Origin: Mesostigma viride
Lineage: Eukaryota > Streptophyta > Mesostigmatophyceae > Mesostigmatales > Mesostigmataceae
Assembly (NCBI GenBank): GCA_009746045.1
Contig: RPFO01000253.1
Coordinates: 1 to 62,000 of the forward strand
Direction: 5' to 3'
DNA: 62,000 bases
The translations under genes were made by a program, and so were the position numbers. Under the pieces are notes generated by a model, which saw nothing but the letters and a program-made list of their open reading frames with translations, did no database searches and was not told where the DNA came from. Position 1 is the stretch's first letter. Each line of letters begins with the position of its first letter. Below, piece by piece: positions 26,302-37,857 of this stretch.

Positions 26302-27648
26302 ATGGCGGATTCACCTTCAGCCGCCTCCCACTCCCCCGCCGATGGGGGGGATTCAGCGCCTCATACCATCACGCAACTAGTCGACGCTGTGGACACCATT
26401 GCGACCCAGCCATCGTCTGCTGATGCCGCCATTAACGTTTCGTCTAAGCGGCATTGCCCCTGCCCCGTCGACGAGATGGACAGCCAGATCCCTCCGCCTG
26501 CGGCTCCTTCTTCCAGCGAGGTTTCCCGTGAGACCGACCCCCTTGACGACGACGACGACGACGCCATCGCCGACGCTGAGTTTGACCCAGCGGACTTCCT
26601 GCCTGACAAGGTTGTTGCCGAGCACCGGTTCTTTTCGCTTACCGCCGAAGAGGCGCGGGCTATCCTGCACCTCATGAACGACAACAAAACTCCGATCTAT
26701 TTTCCTAGCACGCTTGGCGAGACCATTTCAGTGGACGAGCTTGCCGACATGGAAGAGCCAGAGCTTCGACTTTCTGTTTTCCTGAGCCACGCGCAGGCCC
26801 CCTGCCTCCGGGCACTCTTTGCCGCTTTCGAGGAAGCCGAGCACGGCACCGCCAACACCCCTGATGCTCCCCCGGAAGCAGACCTGCACAAGCTCAATAA
26901 GAAAGTCGCAGACATGGCTGCCCAACTCGGCACCTTGTCCACCGCTATCCGTAAAGACACTGCTGCGCTCCAATCCAGCATTGCCGAGGTCAAGGCCGCC
27001 CTGGCCACACCTCCCCAGCAAGCCGCCCCCGCACCCACCAGCTATGCTAACGTGGTAAAACAGACGGACATTGCCAACCTGATGGAAGATGCAGCACGCA
27101 GGGGGGCTGCAGCCCACAAGACTGCTATCGAGGAGGACCTGCGCTCACGCAGTATAGTGGTCCGGTATTTCCAGGTCGCACAGCAGCCTGAAACGGACCT
27201 GATGCTAGCGCAACGCCTGTACCACAGCCTCATCGTGGGCAGGCTGCAACTGGGCAACGAACGCATCCGCATTGAGTCGGCAGCCTGGATGGCGGGCCAG
27301 CCTGGCCCCATCCGGGTGACCTTTGCGAATGTGGCCAGCAAGGTGAAGGTACTCCAGGCCCGCAAGCTCCTAGGCGGGAAGAACGCGCCGAGCCTCGACG
27401 ACCTCCTCTCACCGGCCCAGCTAGTCATCAAGAATGGTCTGCTGGGCAGCGACGTGGCGATCAAGGCCAGGAAGGAGGGCCAGAAGGTCTACGTCCGCCT
27501 CGTCCACGACACCCCCGTGCTATTCATCAACGGCCAGCGCACGGAGGCGCAGGCTCCTAACAAGCGGCACAAGTCGGGCCGTCCCAGGCCCGCCCCAGCT
27601 GCGTCATCATCGTCTACGCACGTCCCGGGTATGGATGGCGCCCGGTAA
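26302..27648 (+). CDS. LINE ORF1 protein (RNA-binding, coiled coil)
   Basis: 448 residues from ATG 26302. The N-terminal 100 residues are acidic and disordered, with an Asp run. A helical segment follows, then a heptad-like coiled coil at about residues 196-236 (LNKKVADMAAQLGTLS). The C-terminal half reads like the RNA-recognition/C-terminal folds of LINE ORF1 proteins: RSIVVRYFQV, then IRVTFANVASKVKVLQARKL and KVYVRLVHDTPVLFINGQ. The tail is basic (NKRHKSGRP). Such proteins package the element RNA. Assignment rests on architecture and on its place before ORF2. Confidence 0.75.
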   Translation: MADSPSAASHSPADGGDSAPHTITQLVDAVDTIATQPSSADAAINVSSKRHCPCPVDEMDSQIPPPAAPSSSEVSRETDPLDDDDDDAIADAEFDPADFLPDKVVAEHRFFSLTAEEARAILHLMNDNKTPIYFPSTLGETISVDELADMEEPELRLSVFLSHAQAPCLRALFAAFEEAEHGTANTPDAPPEADLHKLNKKVADMAAQLGTLSTAIRKDTAALQSSIAEVKAALATPPQQAAPAPTSYANVVKQTDIANLMEDAARRGAAAHKTAIEEDLRSRSIVVRYFQVAQQPETDLMLAQRLYHSLIVGRLQLGNERIRIESAAWMAGQPGPIRVTFANVASKVKVLQARKLLGGKNAPSLDDLLSPAQLVIKNGLLGSDVAIKARKEGQKVYVRLVHDTPVLFINGQRTEAQAPNKRHKSGRPRPAPAASSSSTHVPGMDGAR

Positions 27649-27683
27649 GGGCACACCCTCGCGGCCTCGCGGTACAATAGGCT

Positions 27684-30600
27684 TTGGGCACAGCCTTTAT
27701 AAACAAGCCCCTTTCCATCCTCATGTCGCACCGTGCGAGCATGATCAGGATGCAAGGTCGCCAGGCACGCCACGGTCAACCTTCCCGCCAATTTACCAGC
27801 CTTACACGCCTCCTAGCCCGCCTTGAGCGGGATGAGGCCCAGTCGACACGCCGGCGACCCCAGCCAGGACGGAGACGACGCATATCCGTCCTGAAAGAAA
27901 GCCTCCATGCGTTGACAAGCATTAACCCCAATCGCCACCCTCCCCCTCCCCCCCCCCCACCCCCACCCCCACCTCCAGCACTACCCTTCTCCACCCCCAC
28001 CCCCACCCCCACCCCCCCGCTAATAGGGCAACGGCCCATTCTTGGTATTGCTAGTTTTAACGTGCGCACCCTCCCTGCAGATCCTTCTACGAGCGGCGGC
28101 ACCCCAGCACGCCAACGCGTCGACGAGCTGATCGCCCTGTGCGCCGACAACAAGATCGCTGTTCTTGGAGTCCAGGAGCACCGACGCACCGTTGACCCTC
28201 AGCACGCGGTCAACGGTCTGCTGGTCGACGACCTGCGGCAGGCTGGCGGTTCCACTATGGTGGCGGCGACGCGCCGGGCCAAGGTGGTGTGGGCCTCTTG
28301 TGCTCGCCGGCAGCATCAGAGCAGCTCCAGTCCATCGTGCTGCGGTCCCCGCGTGTGCTAGTGGCCACTTTTTCGGCCACTGAGGGCCATTCACACCACA
28401 CGCTAACCGTTATCGTGGGATATGCACCACATGCGGGTCGAGCTCAGGCGGAACGTGAGGCCTTCTTCGACGCCCTCAAGGAGGAGGAGGCCAACATCCC
28501 AGCTCGGCACTTCCTGGTTATGCTGCTCGACGCCAACGCCACGCTGCCAGTTGGCACTGGGGGCGCTCAGTATTCCCCAACCAACACGACAGCCAACGGT
28601 AACACGCCTTTATTTGCGAATCTGCTGGCAGAATCTGCGCTGGTTGCATGCAATGCTTCTTTCGCACGCCCCGCTGAGCAGCTGGCCACCTTTTTTGGGC
28701 CGTCGGATCGGGTGGTGTGCCTTGATTATGTCTGCGTACGTCGGGCTCAGCGCCCCTCAGTTGTCGATGCTCGCGTCCTGCAAGATTCTGTCAGCACGGT
28801 GGAATCTGATCATCGTCTCGTGCTCGCTCGCATCAGATTGCGGTTTCCTGGGGTGAAACCGTCGCGACAGCTGGCACCTCAGCCAGATCTGAAAGTGCTC
28901 CGGATTGTGCTGAAGGATGCCGACAAGATGTCAGCAGAAGAGCAGGCCGCTATGTCGCACAGGGATGATTTCCTGGCCGTATTCGACGCCGGGGGCAGCC
29001 GACAGCAGTTACACGCCATTCCGCCGCCGGGGGATATTTCAGTGATCCTCCGTGGTGTCGCCGCCAAGTATCGCCTGGCTGCCCGCACCCTCCCCACCTT
29101 GCCTCCGCGTCGGCAGCTTGCTGTCCACCGTCACGCACCGACAGTGGTCGCCGCCAGGCAGATGCTCCGCCGCAACAGAGATCCGCTCGCCAAACCTGGG
29201 CTGCAAGCAGCTCTGAGGGCCGCCTACGAGCAGGCTGAGAAGGCAGATGCTCAGCAGATGGTCAAGGACCTGCGCAGCTGCCAGCAGAAGCACGACGGCA
29301 AGGGGGCCTGGTTCTGGTACAAGCGCCTCGGGCACCCGGACGGCCTCGGCCGGCCCCACCGCCACGACGTCCCCGGCGCCCCAGCCAAGCGGCTTCGTAC
29401 CTGGGCCACGGCCACGGCCGAGGTCGTGGGGACAGCTGCGCCGCCCCCACCCCTGCTCCCAGCCGCCGCCGCCCGCCCGGCCGCCCTGGCCGGCCCCGCA
29501 GGGCCCCCGGCCCCGCCTAGGTCAGCGGCGGACTACCTAGTCCCCCCGCTGGTCGGCCCACTTGGCGACCCGTCTGACATGCCTCCTTTCACCTCTCGCG
29601 AGGTCACGGAGGCGGTCCAGCGCCTGCGTTATGACGCAGCCACCGGCTCTGACGAGATTCCGGCCGCAGTTGTAAAACTTGCAGCCGAATTCGAGGACAC
29701 AGGTGTTATGCTGCTCTTCCGGGACATCTGCAACCGCCTTCTGCTGTCGTCGCAACCACCTCCAGCGGCCTGGCAACACAGTTTTCGCACGATGCTGTAC
29801 AAGAACAAGGGGTCGCCTGCCGACCCCGGCAACTACAGAGGGGTGTGCATTCAAAGTGCCCCCCTCAAGCTTCTTATGCGGCTCATCCTGAACCGCCTGC
29901 GCACGGCCCTGGACGGTCACCTCAGCGAGACTCAGCACGGCTTCCGTTCAGGTCGCAACACAGTACAGGCGCTCTTCGCTACTCGCCGACTGGTGGAGGA
30001 ACTGCAACGCCTTCAGCCTGGTGAGTCCCCTTTGCACCTTGTGCTGGTGGACTTCATCAAAGCCTTCGATTCGGTTTTCTGGCCTGCGCTTTGGGACATC
30101 CTCGAGTTGTTCCGGATCCCCCGCCCCCTGATTGCTGTCATCCGCAACCTGTATGAAGGGTCCACCACTTCGGTGCGCACTTCTTACGGGACCACGCCCC
30201 CATGCCCTTTACAGAAGGGTGTGTGGCAGGGCTGCGTGCTGTCGCCCTACCTGTTCATTATTGTTGTCGAATACGTAATGATTCAGGCGCGCAAGCGATT
30301 TGCCCGCATCGTGGGCAGGGAACCAGGAGTGCAGGTTGCTAACAAATTCTGGCATGGCGGTGCGGACACGGAGATTCGGCTAGCAGACATCATTTACGCA
30401 GACGACACCACCCTCTTTGAGGACACTGAGCACGTGCAGACATGGCTTGACTGCCTGGCTCTCGAGGCCCGTGCAGTGGGGCTTGAGGTCAGCAAGAAGA
30501 CAGAGGCCCTGGCGGTTGGGCTCACCACCTCAGCGCCGCCCCTCTATCTCCTAGACGGCTCTCGAGTCCTGTATCGGGACCGCGTTAAGCTGCTGGGCAG

Positions 30601-31221
30601 CCTGCTCCCTAGCTGCGAGGTGATGTGGACCACCGCATCTCCCTCGCCTGGCACGCTTTACGCCAGTACCGGGCCCTATGGCGCAAGCCCCTGGGCAAGA
30701 TCGAGAAACAGGACCTGTTCAAGGTCCTCGTCCTTCCTGTTCTCACGTATGGCGCCGAGACGTGGACCCTCACCGCCGACCTGGCCCGCAAGCTGGACGG
30801 CGCGGTCACCAGCATGCTGCGTTCCATTTTCAGAGTAGGATATGCTGCTCATGTCCGCAATGAGGACCTGTACCAGGGCATGCCCTATATCACCAGCACA
30901 ATTAAGCAACGCCGCCTGCAGCTAGTAGGGCACCTAGCTCGCACCAACCAGGTAGACACCTCACGTGGCCCCCCCGCAGGACTGCGACCAGCCCAGCCTG
31001 GCCGGCACCTCCTGACGTGGGCTGGGCCCAGTGATGTTAGACGCCGCAAGGCCCGCACCTTCAAAGAACAGCTAGTAGAGGACATGGGGGGCCTAGGCCT
31101 CTCCGTGATTTGGAAGAAGATGATGGACAAGGCCAAGTGGGCCCAGGTCATAGAGGACAACGAGCCCCCCCCAGTGGGGAAGCGCCCACGTGTGCAATCC
31201 CACGGGAGGCACGCTAGATAG
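27684..31221 (+). pseudogene. LINE ORF2: endonuclease plus reverse transcriptase
   Basis: Frame one (27684-28361) has a basic N-terminus, a long proline run (27943-28018), and the start of the endonuclease: ASFNVRTL and the catalytic Glu in VQEHR. After a frame change near 28285 the endonuclease continues with LLDANATL (Asp-x-Asn) and ends with SDHRLV. Reverse transcriptase motifs follow: HGFRSGRNT, DFIKAFDSVFW, KGVWQGCVLSPYLF and catalytic YADD in IIYADDTTLF. The frame shifts again near 30620 and the C-terminal block reads VLTYGAETWTL and LQLVGHLARTNQVDTS, ending at 31221. No terminal zinc knuckle is visible. The enzyme nicks target DNA and primes cDNA there. Confidence 0.92.
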
Positions 31222-31328
31222 CTCCCCTAGGGCAGCGTGCTGCTGCCTAGATAGATGTGGTAGTTAGAATGTTGTTAGATAGATGTAGTATGTAGCCAAT
31301 GTAGATAGATTAGACCGGTAGGAATGTG

Positions 31329-31408
31329 TGCACCCATCCATCCATCCATCGGGGTTAATGCTCCGTGACTCCCCAACGGGAGCACGAGTCTAATTAATTA
31401 ATTAATAG
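31329..31408 (+). repeat. LINE 3' terminus: CATC repeat, GGGGTTAATGCTCC block, (TTAA)n
   Basis: CATCCATCCATCCATC, then GGGGTTAATGCTCCGTGACT and CCCCAACGGGAGCACGAGTC, ending TTAATTAATTAAT. Because it ends the most complete LINE here, it identifies similar blocks elsewhere as retroposon tails. Confidence 0.8.
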
Positions 31409-31489
31409 GCACTACCTGCTACCGGCCTGGCATGTCTCTCGGTTTGTTAGTCTAGGTATTAGATAGACTAGAACCGTTAGGATTGTCTG

Positions 31490-31570
31490 TCCATCCATGC
31501 ATCCATGGGGGTTAATACTCCGCAATCGACTCCCCAACGCGGGAACTCACGTGTCTAGTTAATTAATTAC
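31490..31570 (+). repeat. Second LINE-type tail
   Basis: A diverged copy of 31329-31408 (CATCCATGCATCCATGG, GGGTTAATACTCC, CTCCCCAACGCGGGAACTCACG, TTAATTAATTA), preceded at 31441-31480 by a matching bit of 3' UTR. It is an older insertion or a duplicated tail. Confidence 0.75.
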
Positions 31571-32089
31571 ACGCCAGGAATTCAAGACCATGTGAATTTC
31601 CGCGGGCAAAGCGCCCCTAAGATCGACAGTAACAGGAAGTCACCTTATGCCATTAGCAAGCGTCCCAGAGAGAACGCATGCAAATTCACAAAATTTGCCT
31701 AAATGCCCGTCGTCGTGCTCGTTGGCCTAATAGTCAAACGATACACGCCGGCGCATGCACTAAGCCTGCGCCCAACAAACGACCCAAGTACGACCCATGT
31801 GACATTATTGGTTTGTTCACGTACCTTACGAGCGCCCTCGACGTCGATACAAAACAAACCCAACACATGCACTCCATGAAACACCAAACAAACTGAGATG
31901 GGCACATATCTAATGCTTCCCTTTGGGGGAAGCCTCGGTATGCCCCTAAACATCCCTCAGCCCCCGGGAGAGACCTTCGTATTCTCCCGACCCCGCCTAC
32001 AGTGAGGTGGTGCCACGATCCGCTTTGTGTCAGCCTACTTCGTGTTGTATCACACCCACAGTGGGCCTGCACCCTGGTGCAGAGAGAGT
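31571..32089. other. Intergenic, no gene seen
   Basis: Only short, unlike-protein frames on both strands. No tandem repeat or RNA gene noticed. Confidence 0.4.
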
Positions 32090-32200
32090 CCCCTGTGGCC
32101 TGCCCGCTTGAGGCAGTGAGAAAAGCTAGGGCGTCCTCCCTCCTCGTCGTGTTTAGGGGTTGAAGAATCCTCTATGGGTACCCACGTGACGCAATCACGT
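32090..32200 (-). repeat. Dispersed repeat, copy 2 (inverted relative to 14344-14500)
   Basis: Read on the minus strand: CACGTGATTGCGTCACGTG, CTTCAACCCCT, GCCCTAGCTTTTCTCACTGCC and GGGCAGGCCACAGG, as in 14370-14500. Confidence 0.7.
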
Positions 32201-34020
32201 GCTTTGACTCCCCATGCACCCTTTGACACCCCATGCAACAGTTCCGCTCTCCGAGAAATACCACCTGGGTTCGTGTGCTGCTTGCATCCCTGGGAGTCAC
32301 CCCCGCAGCGCTGCAAACATGTGAAAAGCCCAGCCGCCTGGCCATGGGGTACATCCTGTGTACTCTGTTGTCACATTCCTGTCCGCTCACACTGGCATGT
32401 ATGAAAGGGTCGCGGGACCCATCGGATGCTGCAGCCACATGTAACAAATGCACTTGTCAAAACTGGGGCCGGTTGATTTTGCATCGTTTGCCCTGCCCGA
32501 AACCCTTGGGTAGGTATTTGACGCACGAGGGGCCATCCGGCTCCTGTGCCCTAGCGCTGGCCTCTGGTGCTGGCCGCTTGCTGCCGACTTGCATGACCAC
32601 GCCCAGCATGCAGGAATCGTCCTCAGCTCGTGCAGTGTTACCGCCCAGTGTAGTGGGTGTGCTGTTGCCGGCATGCCGTGTGTCGTGGGCAGCCCCTGGG
32701 TGGCCCTCGTGCCCATTCCTGCAGGAAAGGCGGCAGCGACCCCAAGCAGTTTACATGGCGATGGGGATACATGCGCAGCGCTGGCTGGGGTGAGCTGGAG
32801 ACAATAATAAAATATTACTCAGCAAACAGAGCTCTTTCCAAGTCTCAGAGAAAGTGTAAACTTGTGTAGCACGCAATTGAAACTTGACGAAGTGCAACTT
32901 CTGCTGATACACTCTTGGTATCGATATGCAGGCCAGAACGTGCCACAAGGCTCGCACACTGGGCCACACAGCGACGGCGTGGTGTGCACTATGTAGTGTC
33001 GTACTAAACACATAGTAAACTAAAGGCTGCCAACTGGCATGCAGAAAAACGCGAAAGAGTAGCTCGAGCTCATTTTGAGCAAGTCCTCCAGCATAGAGTC
33101 CGCGGCTTTAGGGGTCTCCTGATCCGAAGGCAACCCAAACAATAACCCAACTGCGAAAAAAAATCTTTACCGGAGAGGAGTGCCAGTAATGCAGAAATAA
33201 TGATTTATATTAGCCTATACACACAACTACTTGTAATACAAGCACACAATTACCAGCAGCACTCGTGGGGGCTAATTATCGCCCACACAGGGTTTGTGGG
33301 ACGACCTCTCATGGGAGACAATTACAGCCCAGCTTCTCAGATAACACTTTCTGCACGCCGGTGGGTATATCGTGCTACCATATCTAGACTTTGCAACAAA
33401 CACGCACGCCAACTGTCGGTCGGGTGGGCGGTTGTTCCCCTTACCTGGCGGCAGCACAGATGGCCATTGCTACCAGACGGTTGGAATGTACCCTTGACGT
33501 GAGCGTGCACGCCAAGCAACGCTTGTCCACGCTAACACCGAGAGAGGCCTCGCTCCACGCCACTGCCATGCACAGGCAGCAACAGCGGCCAAACAGGGAC
33601 ACGCGGGTTGCGCACCCACCCATTTGAGGAGCCTGCAGCATGCGCCGAAGCAATCCCCTCGCGCATCGGCGAGGTGAACGTCAGCCGTCGCAGCGAGTCT
33701 TGCACCGACGGCACCACAGCGTTGCCGCCAGGTGGTTGCAGGAGGTTGCCACCGCCCGCAGGAGCTGGCATGGGCCCTTTGGTGGGAGCGGCCCCGCTGG
33801 CGCCACTGCGTGGGGGTGGGTACATATCGCGCATGCGTGGTGGTGGGTGGGTAACGTTGCATGAATTCATGGCACGTGGGTGACTGGCGCATGGGAACCA
33901 GTTGTGCTTGCGTGGTCACAGAGAGGGTAATGATGCGCCAAGACTTGAAACACAGGACAAGACTTGGGGCACAGACAAGGATCACCATGCTCGGCCAGGA
34001 TCACCATGCTCGGGCAACCA
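32201..34020. other. Intergenic; one Pro/Gly-rich minus-strand frame
   Basis: No gene could be named. The most protein-like frame is on the minus strand, 33870-33532: a Pro/Gly/Ala-rich start (MRDMYPPPRSG), then DSLRRLTFTSPMREGIASAH, which might be an exon. I could not find partner exons or a family, so no CDS is called. Confidence 0.3.
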
Positions 34021-34059
34021 GCCAACTTGAGTCCCTTCTCCACCCACCCACCCACCTGC

Positions 34060-34236
34060 CCACTCGCTCGCCCGCCCGCCCGCCCGCCCGCCCGCCTGCC
34101 CGCCCGCCCGCCCGCCTGCCCGCCCGCCCGCCGCCCGCCCGCCCGCCCGCCCGCCCGCCCGCCCGCCCGCCCGCCCGCCCGCCCGCCCGCCGCCCGCCGC
34201 CCGCCCGCCCGCCCGCCCGCCCGCCCGCCCGCCCTC
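34060..34236. repeat. (CCCG)n array
   Basis: Nearly continuous CCCG/CCCGC units, about 170 bp, with a few CTGCC and CGCCGC interruptions. Long frames across it on both strands (poly Ala-Arg-Pro, Gly-Arg) are repeat by-products. Confidence 0.95.
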
Positions 34237-34395
34237 CACAAAGATGCTGTTGCATGCCCGCCAACCCCGGATAGTTGCGCAATTCGGGAAGGGAAACAGA
34301 AGGAAGGGGGAAGGCAGGGGGGAAGACAAGCAAACGTAAGAAGAGGAGAGCTGGGGATGACAAGGGCGCGGGATGAGGGGCAAAAGAAACGAGGA

Positions 34396-34600
34396 GAGGC
34401 GAGGAAAGGCGAGGCGAGGCGAGGCGAGGCGAGGCGAGGCGAGGCGAGGCGAGGCGAGGCGAGGCGAGGCGAGGCGAGGCGAGGCGAGGCGAGGCGAGGC
34501 AAGGGGAGGCGAGGCGAGGCGAGACGAGGCGAGGGGAGGGGAGGCGAGGCGAGGCGAGGCGAGGCGAGGCGAGGCGAGGCGAGGCGAGGCGGGGCGGGGC
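34396..34600. repeat. (GAGGC)n pentanucleotide array
   Basis: About forty GAGGC units with a few GAGGG/GAGAC variants, passing directly into a (GAGGG)n array. Confidence 0.95.
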
Positions 34601-34917
34601 GGGGCAGGGAGGGGAGGGGAGGGAGGGGAGGGGAGGGGAGGGGAGGGGAGGGAGGGGAGGGAGGGGAGGGGAGGGGAGGGGAGGGGAGGGGAGGGGAGGG
34701 AGGGGAGGGAGGGAGGGGAGGGGAGGGGAGGGGAGGGGAGGGGAGGGGAGGGGAGGGGAGGGGAGGGAGGGGAGGGGAGGGAGGGAGGGGAGGGAGGGAG
34801 GGGAGGGGAGGGGAGGGGAGGGGAGGGGAGGGGAGGGAGGGGAGGGAGGGGAGGGAGGGGAGGGGAGGGGAGGGGAGGGGAGGGAGGGGAGGGGAGGGGA
34901 GGGGAGGGGAGGGGAGG
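34601..34917. repeat. (GAGGG)n / (GAGG)n polypurine array
   Basis: More than 300 bases on the + strand with almost no pyrimidine: GGGGA and GGGA units mixed. The strand bias is complete, so triplex or G-quadruplex structures are possible. Confidence 0.95.
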
Positions 34918-35080
34918 ACACACACCGCTGTTGTCGCCGGCTGGTTGTCTGTCGCTGTGGCTTGGCATGTGCCTGCGCCTCATGAAGCATGTCCTCTGTG
35001 CCCCGGCCCGGCACCGTGACACAACATGGGGGTTTGGGCGGCATCCGGCACCGTGGAAAACCACAAAGGGGATGTGTGTT

Positions 35081-35095
35081 GGGGGGGGGGGGGGG
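35081..35095 (+). repeat. Run of 15 G
   Basis: A plain homopolymer; its length may be uncertain in any assembly. Confidence 0.9.
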
Positions 35096-36985
35096 CGCGT
35101 CACGCAAGTCGTGAAGGTGTAAAACGCCCGACACAGCACAAGGGGGCAGGTAGTGTTGGAGGAGGCATGACCAGGGAAAAGAAATGGGGAATGTGAGACA
35201 TGGAGAAGGGTACTGCAAAACCACAACATGATATATTATGCCCGATAACCCCACAACTCCAATAATAGAACATTCTCAGTGGTAACAATTTCATGGCCAA
35301 CTATGCAACACAAGCGGGAGGAGGTTGCGTGGGCGCAATGGCTGTGTATGACCTGTCGTGGCGGGAAGGGGCAGGCCGGGATCATGAGCAGCGCTATCTT
35401 ACCAATTTAACGGCACAATGGTATCATACATCCATACCAATTGCTACCCTTCTTCCACCCCGTGCCAGGCCCCCTTTGCGCTCTGAGAGATCACGGTGGT
35501 GCAGGTGCACTTGGTGCATCTAGAGCAGGTGTATTTTACATCCTACCCTTGCAGGAAGTAGCCCAAAATGTATTAAAGGCCATATGCCCCTTCTCAGGGA
35601 TATGTGCTACATGTACTCCCAACGGAGTCATGTTCCTAACTAATTAATCGCTACCCTGGGGCACGTTATAAGATCAATAGCACAAGTTCATAAAGAAATC
35701 TTCTGCCCTAGGGCATGTCCCCAATTATTCGTCGATGATGTCTTGACCAAACCACACAGGCGGATGCGGAGCGTTGATGCGTGAAGAGGAGTTAGGGGCC
35801 GCATTTCTGAGGCACTTGTGGTGTGCAAGTGCGGTCCGCCAAGGTGCTGGGACCAGGGATCCCATGTTGCTGTCAGTAACCAACTGCTGTGGTGCCGATG
35901 ACATGGGCCGTCTGATGCAGCCCCACGGATCCTCAGGCATTGCTTCGCACCCAGTGCCCGTTGTGTGTGCTCTAAACGCATAATGTGAGGTAAATAGTGA
36001 GGCTGCGTTAGTAAATGCTAGTCTCACGAGGAAGGGGTTAGTAAATAACAGTAAGGTGGGGATGTGAGGCCCCATGAGGAGGCTATGATGCATGGTACAA
36101 AGCTAACAGCAGTGCAAGGCATGAACAAAACAAACATAAGGGCCACTTATTAGCACTTAATACGATTAGGCAGGGAGCCCAGAGCATGGCCAGGAGCCTG
36201 TACACAGGAAGCCACGGGCGTTTGGCCTGTGCGTGACCTCGTTAATACATCTGCTCACACCCTAGCCAGCAGGGCTCGGTATGATAACGCACGTGAGCAT
36301 GCGGTGGCATAAATGTCGCTTACCTAAGCACCGGGCCGACGACGACCTTTCCGACGCGTGCTCCCCAATATCCATCGCGGTTGCGTAGCCACTCTCGCTA
36401 GACATGGTCCCAGCATCCATGCAACGTTTCCGTTAAATTAGTCCGCCCAAATTGTCACGGGCGAAGATTGACTTCAATCCGCCCAAGACTCTAGGAGGGC
36501 AACGGTAGCCTGGTACCTACTCAACTGCTGAAATATGAAATATAGAAGCACTTACGCTGTATCATCTGCCCGCAATAACAGGGCAAACTAAAACCGTGAA
36601 GGATGCTACACGGCGCAATCCGATAAAAAAAAGTCGTGATTCCTCACCAGCACGCCGAATCCTTGCACTCCCGTAGCCTGGTTGGCCAACCGATTCAGCT
36701 GCGCGGTTTAAGATATCAGAGAATTTAAAATGGTGCTTATTGCGGCCCTCCTATAATCCTGGTGACCTCATAACGATCCGTTTAAAATCATGTGGTCACG
36801 ACCGATTCACCATTGTTGTTCCTGGCCCCTTGGTTGTCTATTTAGCCGGTGCAGAAGTTGCAGGGCTGCAAGACTTCTAGTAATGCAATTCAGCGAAACC
36901 TAATTCTTGCATTTCATTATTCTAATCCCTAATTCCAACACTCCAAGGCCCCTGCTGAACATGAACAGCAGCAGGTCTTGCAAAT
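35096..36985. other. Intergenic; contains dispersed repeat 35497-35648 (minus)
   Basis: The only recognisable feature is the inverted copy of the 25197-25356 repeat. No frame looks like a conserved protein. The rest (35650-36985) shows nothing. Confidence 0.45.
35497..35648 (-). repeat. Dispersed repeat, copy 2 (inverted relative to 25197-25356)
   Basis: Reverse complement shows (TTAA)n, ACTCCGTTGGGAGTACATGT, the AAGGGGCATATGGCC block, and CTGCAAGGGTAGGATG. Confidence 0.85.
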
Positions 36986-37033
36986 TTCCGGTGAAATGGG
37001 TGTTAGTTTATTTCCATATAACAGTTAAGGTGA
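36986..37033 (+). repeat. 48-bp direct repeat, copy 1
   Basis: Starts TTCCGGTGAAATGGG and ends AACAGTTAAGGTGA; identical at 38217-38264, 1231 bp away. Confidence 0.9.
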
Positions 37034-37099
37034 CCCAGGTATGCCAAAAATAGCCTGAAATGCCTAGTTGTCTTGCATGGCGCCGCACATCACACATGT

Positions 37100-37110
37100 T
37101 GTGATAGGTG

Positions 37111-37143
<33 letters not shown>

Positions 37144-37302
37144 TACGTCAAAATGGCGGGACCCCGGATCTAAGCGATGCGGCTGTTAGCGATGCAAGCC
37201 TTCTACTGTACAGTACTGGAGAGATTCCCCTCCCTGGAGAGATTCCCTGGAGAGATTTCTCTGCTGCCCATGTGCGGCGTGGGACACAACAACAACAACA
37301 AG
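37100..37302. repeat. (ACA)n-bounded repeat with TGCCCATGTGCGGCGTGGGA
   Basis: (AAC)n at about 37112-37141 and 37288-37300 bracket a segment ending in CTCTGCTGCCCATGTGCGG. The same block recurs near 18975, inverted near 37905-37935 with (GTT)n, and diverged near 40195-40245. Confidence 0.65.
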
Positions 37303-37857
37303 TGTGTGGGCGGTTCCGCTTACGGCACTGTAGATAGCAGCTGATGGGAACATGCAGAAAACTTAGGACCGCTAGCCCCTGCGCGGGTTTGAACTGGGGA
37401 CTTCCGGATCCGACGGAACGACCAGTAAAAACTCCCACTTTATTTGCGCAATGCTTCTTGCCGGGAAGGTGGGCGAGTAAGTTTTCATTGCTATCCAGCC
37501 GAGGTGGGTTCCTATAAGGGAGTGTGGGCGGTTCCGCTTACGGCACTGTAGATAGCAGCTGATGGGAACATGCAGAAAACTTAGGACCGCTAGCCCCTGC
37601 GCGGGTTTGAACTGGGGACTTCCGGATCCGACGGAACGACCAGTAAAAACTCCCACTTTATTTGCGCAATGCTTCTTGCCGGGAAGGTGGGCGAGTAACT
37701 GAAGTTTTCATTGCTATCCAGCCGAGGTGGGTTCCTATAAGGGAGTGTCGGGGCGGTTCCGCTTACGGCACTGTAGATAGCAGCTGATGGGAACATGCAG
37801 AAAACTTAGGACCGCTAGCCCCTGCGCGGGTTTGAACTGGGGACTTCCGGATCCGAC
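37303..37857 (-). repeat. Tandem SINE-like repeat, three copies (~219-223 bp)
   Basis: Copies begin near 37303, 37522 and 37744; the last is partial. On the minus strand each has GTCCCCAGTTCAAACCCGCG, with a good pol III box-B core GTTCAAACC (37386-37394, 37604-37612, 37829-37837), preceded by TGGTCGTTCCGTCGGATCCG like the D-arm/anticodon region of a tRNA. This suggests a tRNA-derived SINE. Repeated ORFs across it are by-products. Confidence 0.65.

Larger units (their letters stand above)
26302..31410 (+). mobile_element. APE-type non-LTR retrotransposon (LINE), nearly complete
   Basis: ORF1 (26302-27648) is followed 36 bases later by ORF2 (27684-31221), coding an apurinic-type endonuclease and reverse transcriptase. 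A 3' UTR with GATAGATGT motifs, a CATC microsatellite and a TTAATTAATTAAT tail follow. Exact ends and target duplications were not established. Two frameshifts in ORF2 suggest an inactive copy, but divergence looks low. Confidence 0.88.

Noticed and set aside
33867-35254. Proline/arginine- and glycine/arginine-rich proteins of 350-417 residues
   Set aside because: Translations of (CCCG)n, (GAGGC)n and (GAGGG)n arrays.
37340-37440. Functional tRNA gene
   Set aside because: Box-B-like core and tRNA-like sequence are present, but I could not fold a full cloverleaf with acceptor stem; a SINE head fits better.
37148-37796. Repeated ORF starting MGVFTGRSVGSGSPQF as a gene family
   Set aside because: Translation of the tandem SINE-like repeat; the frame simply reads through repeat copies.
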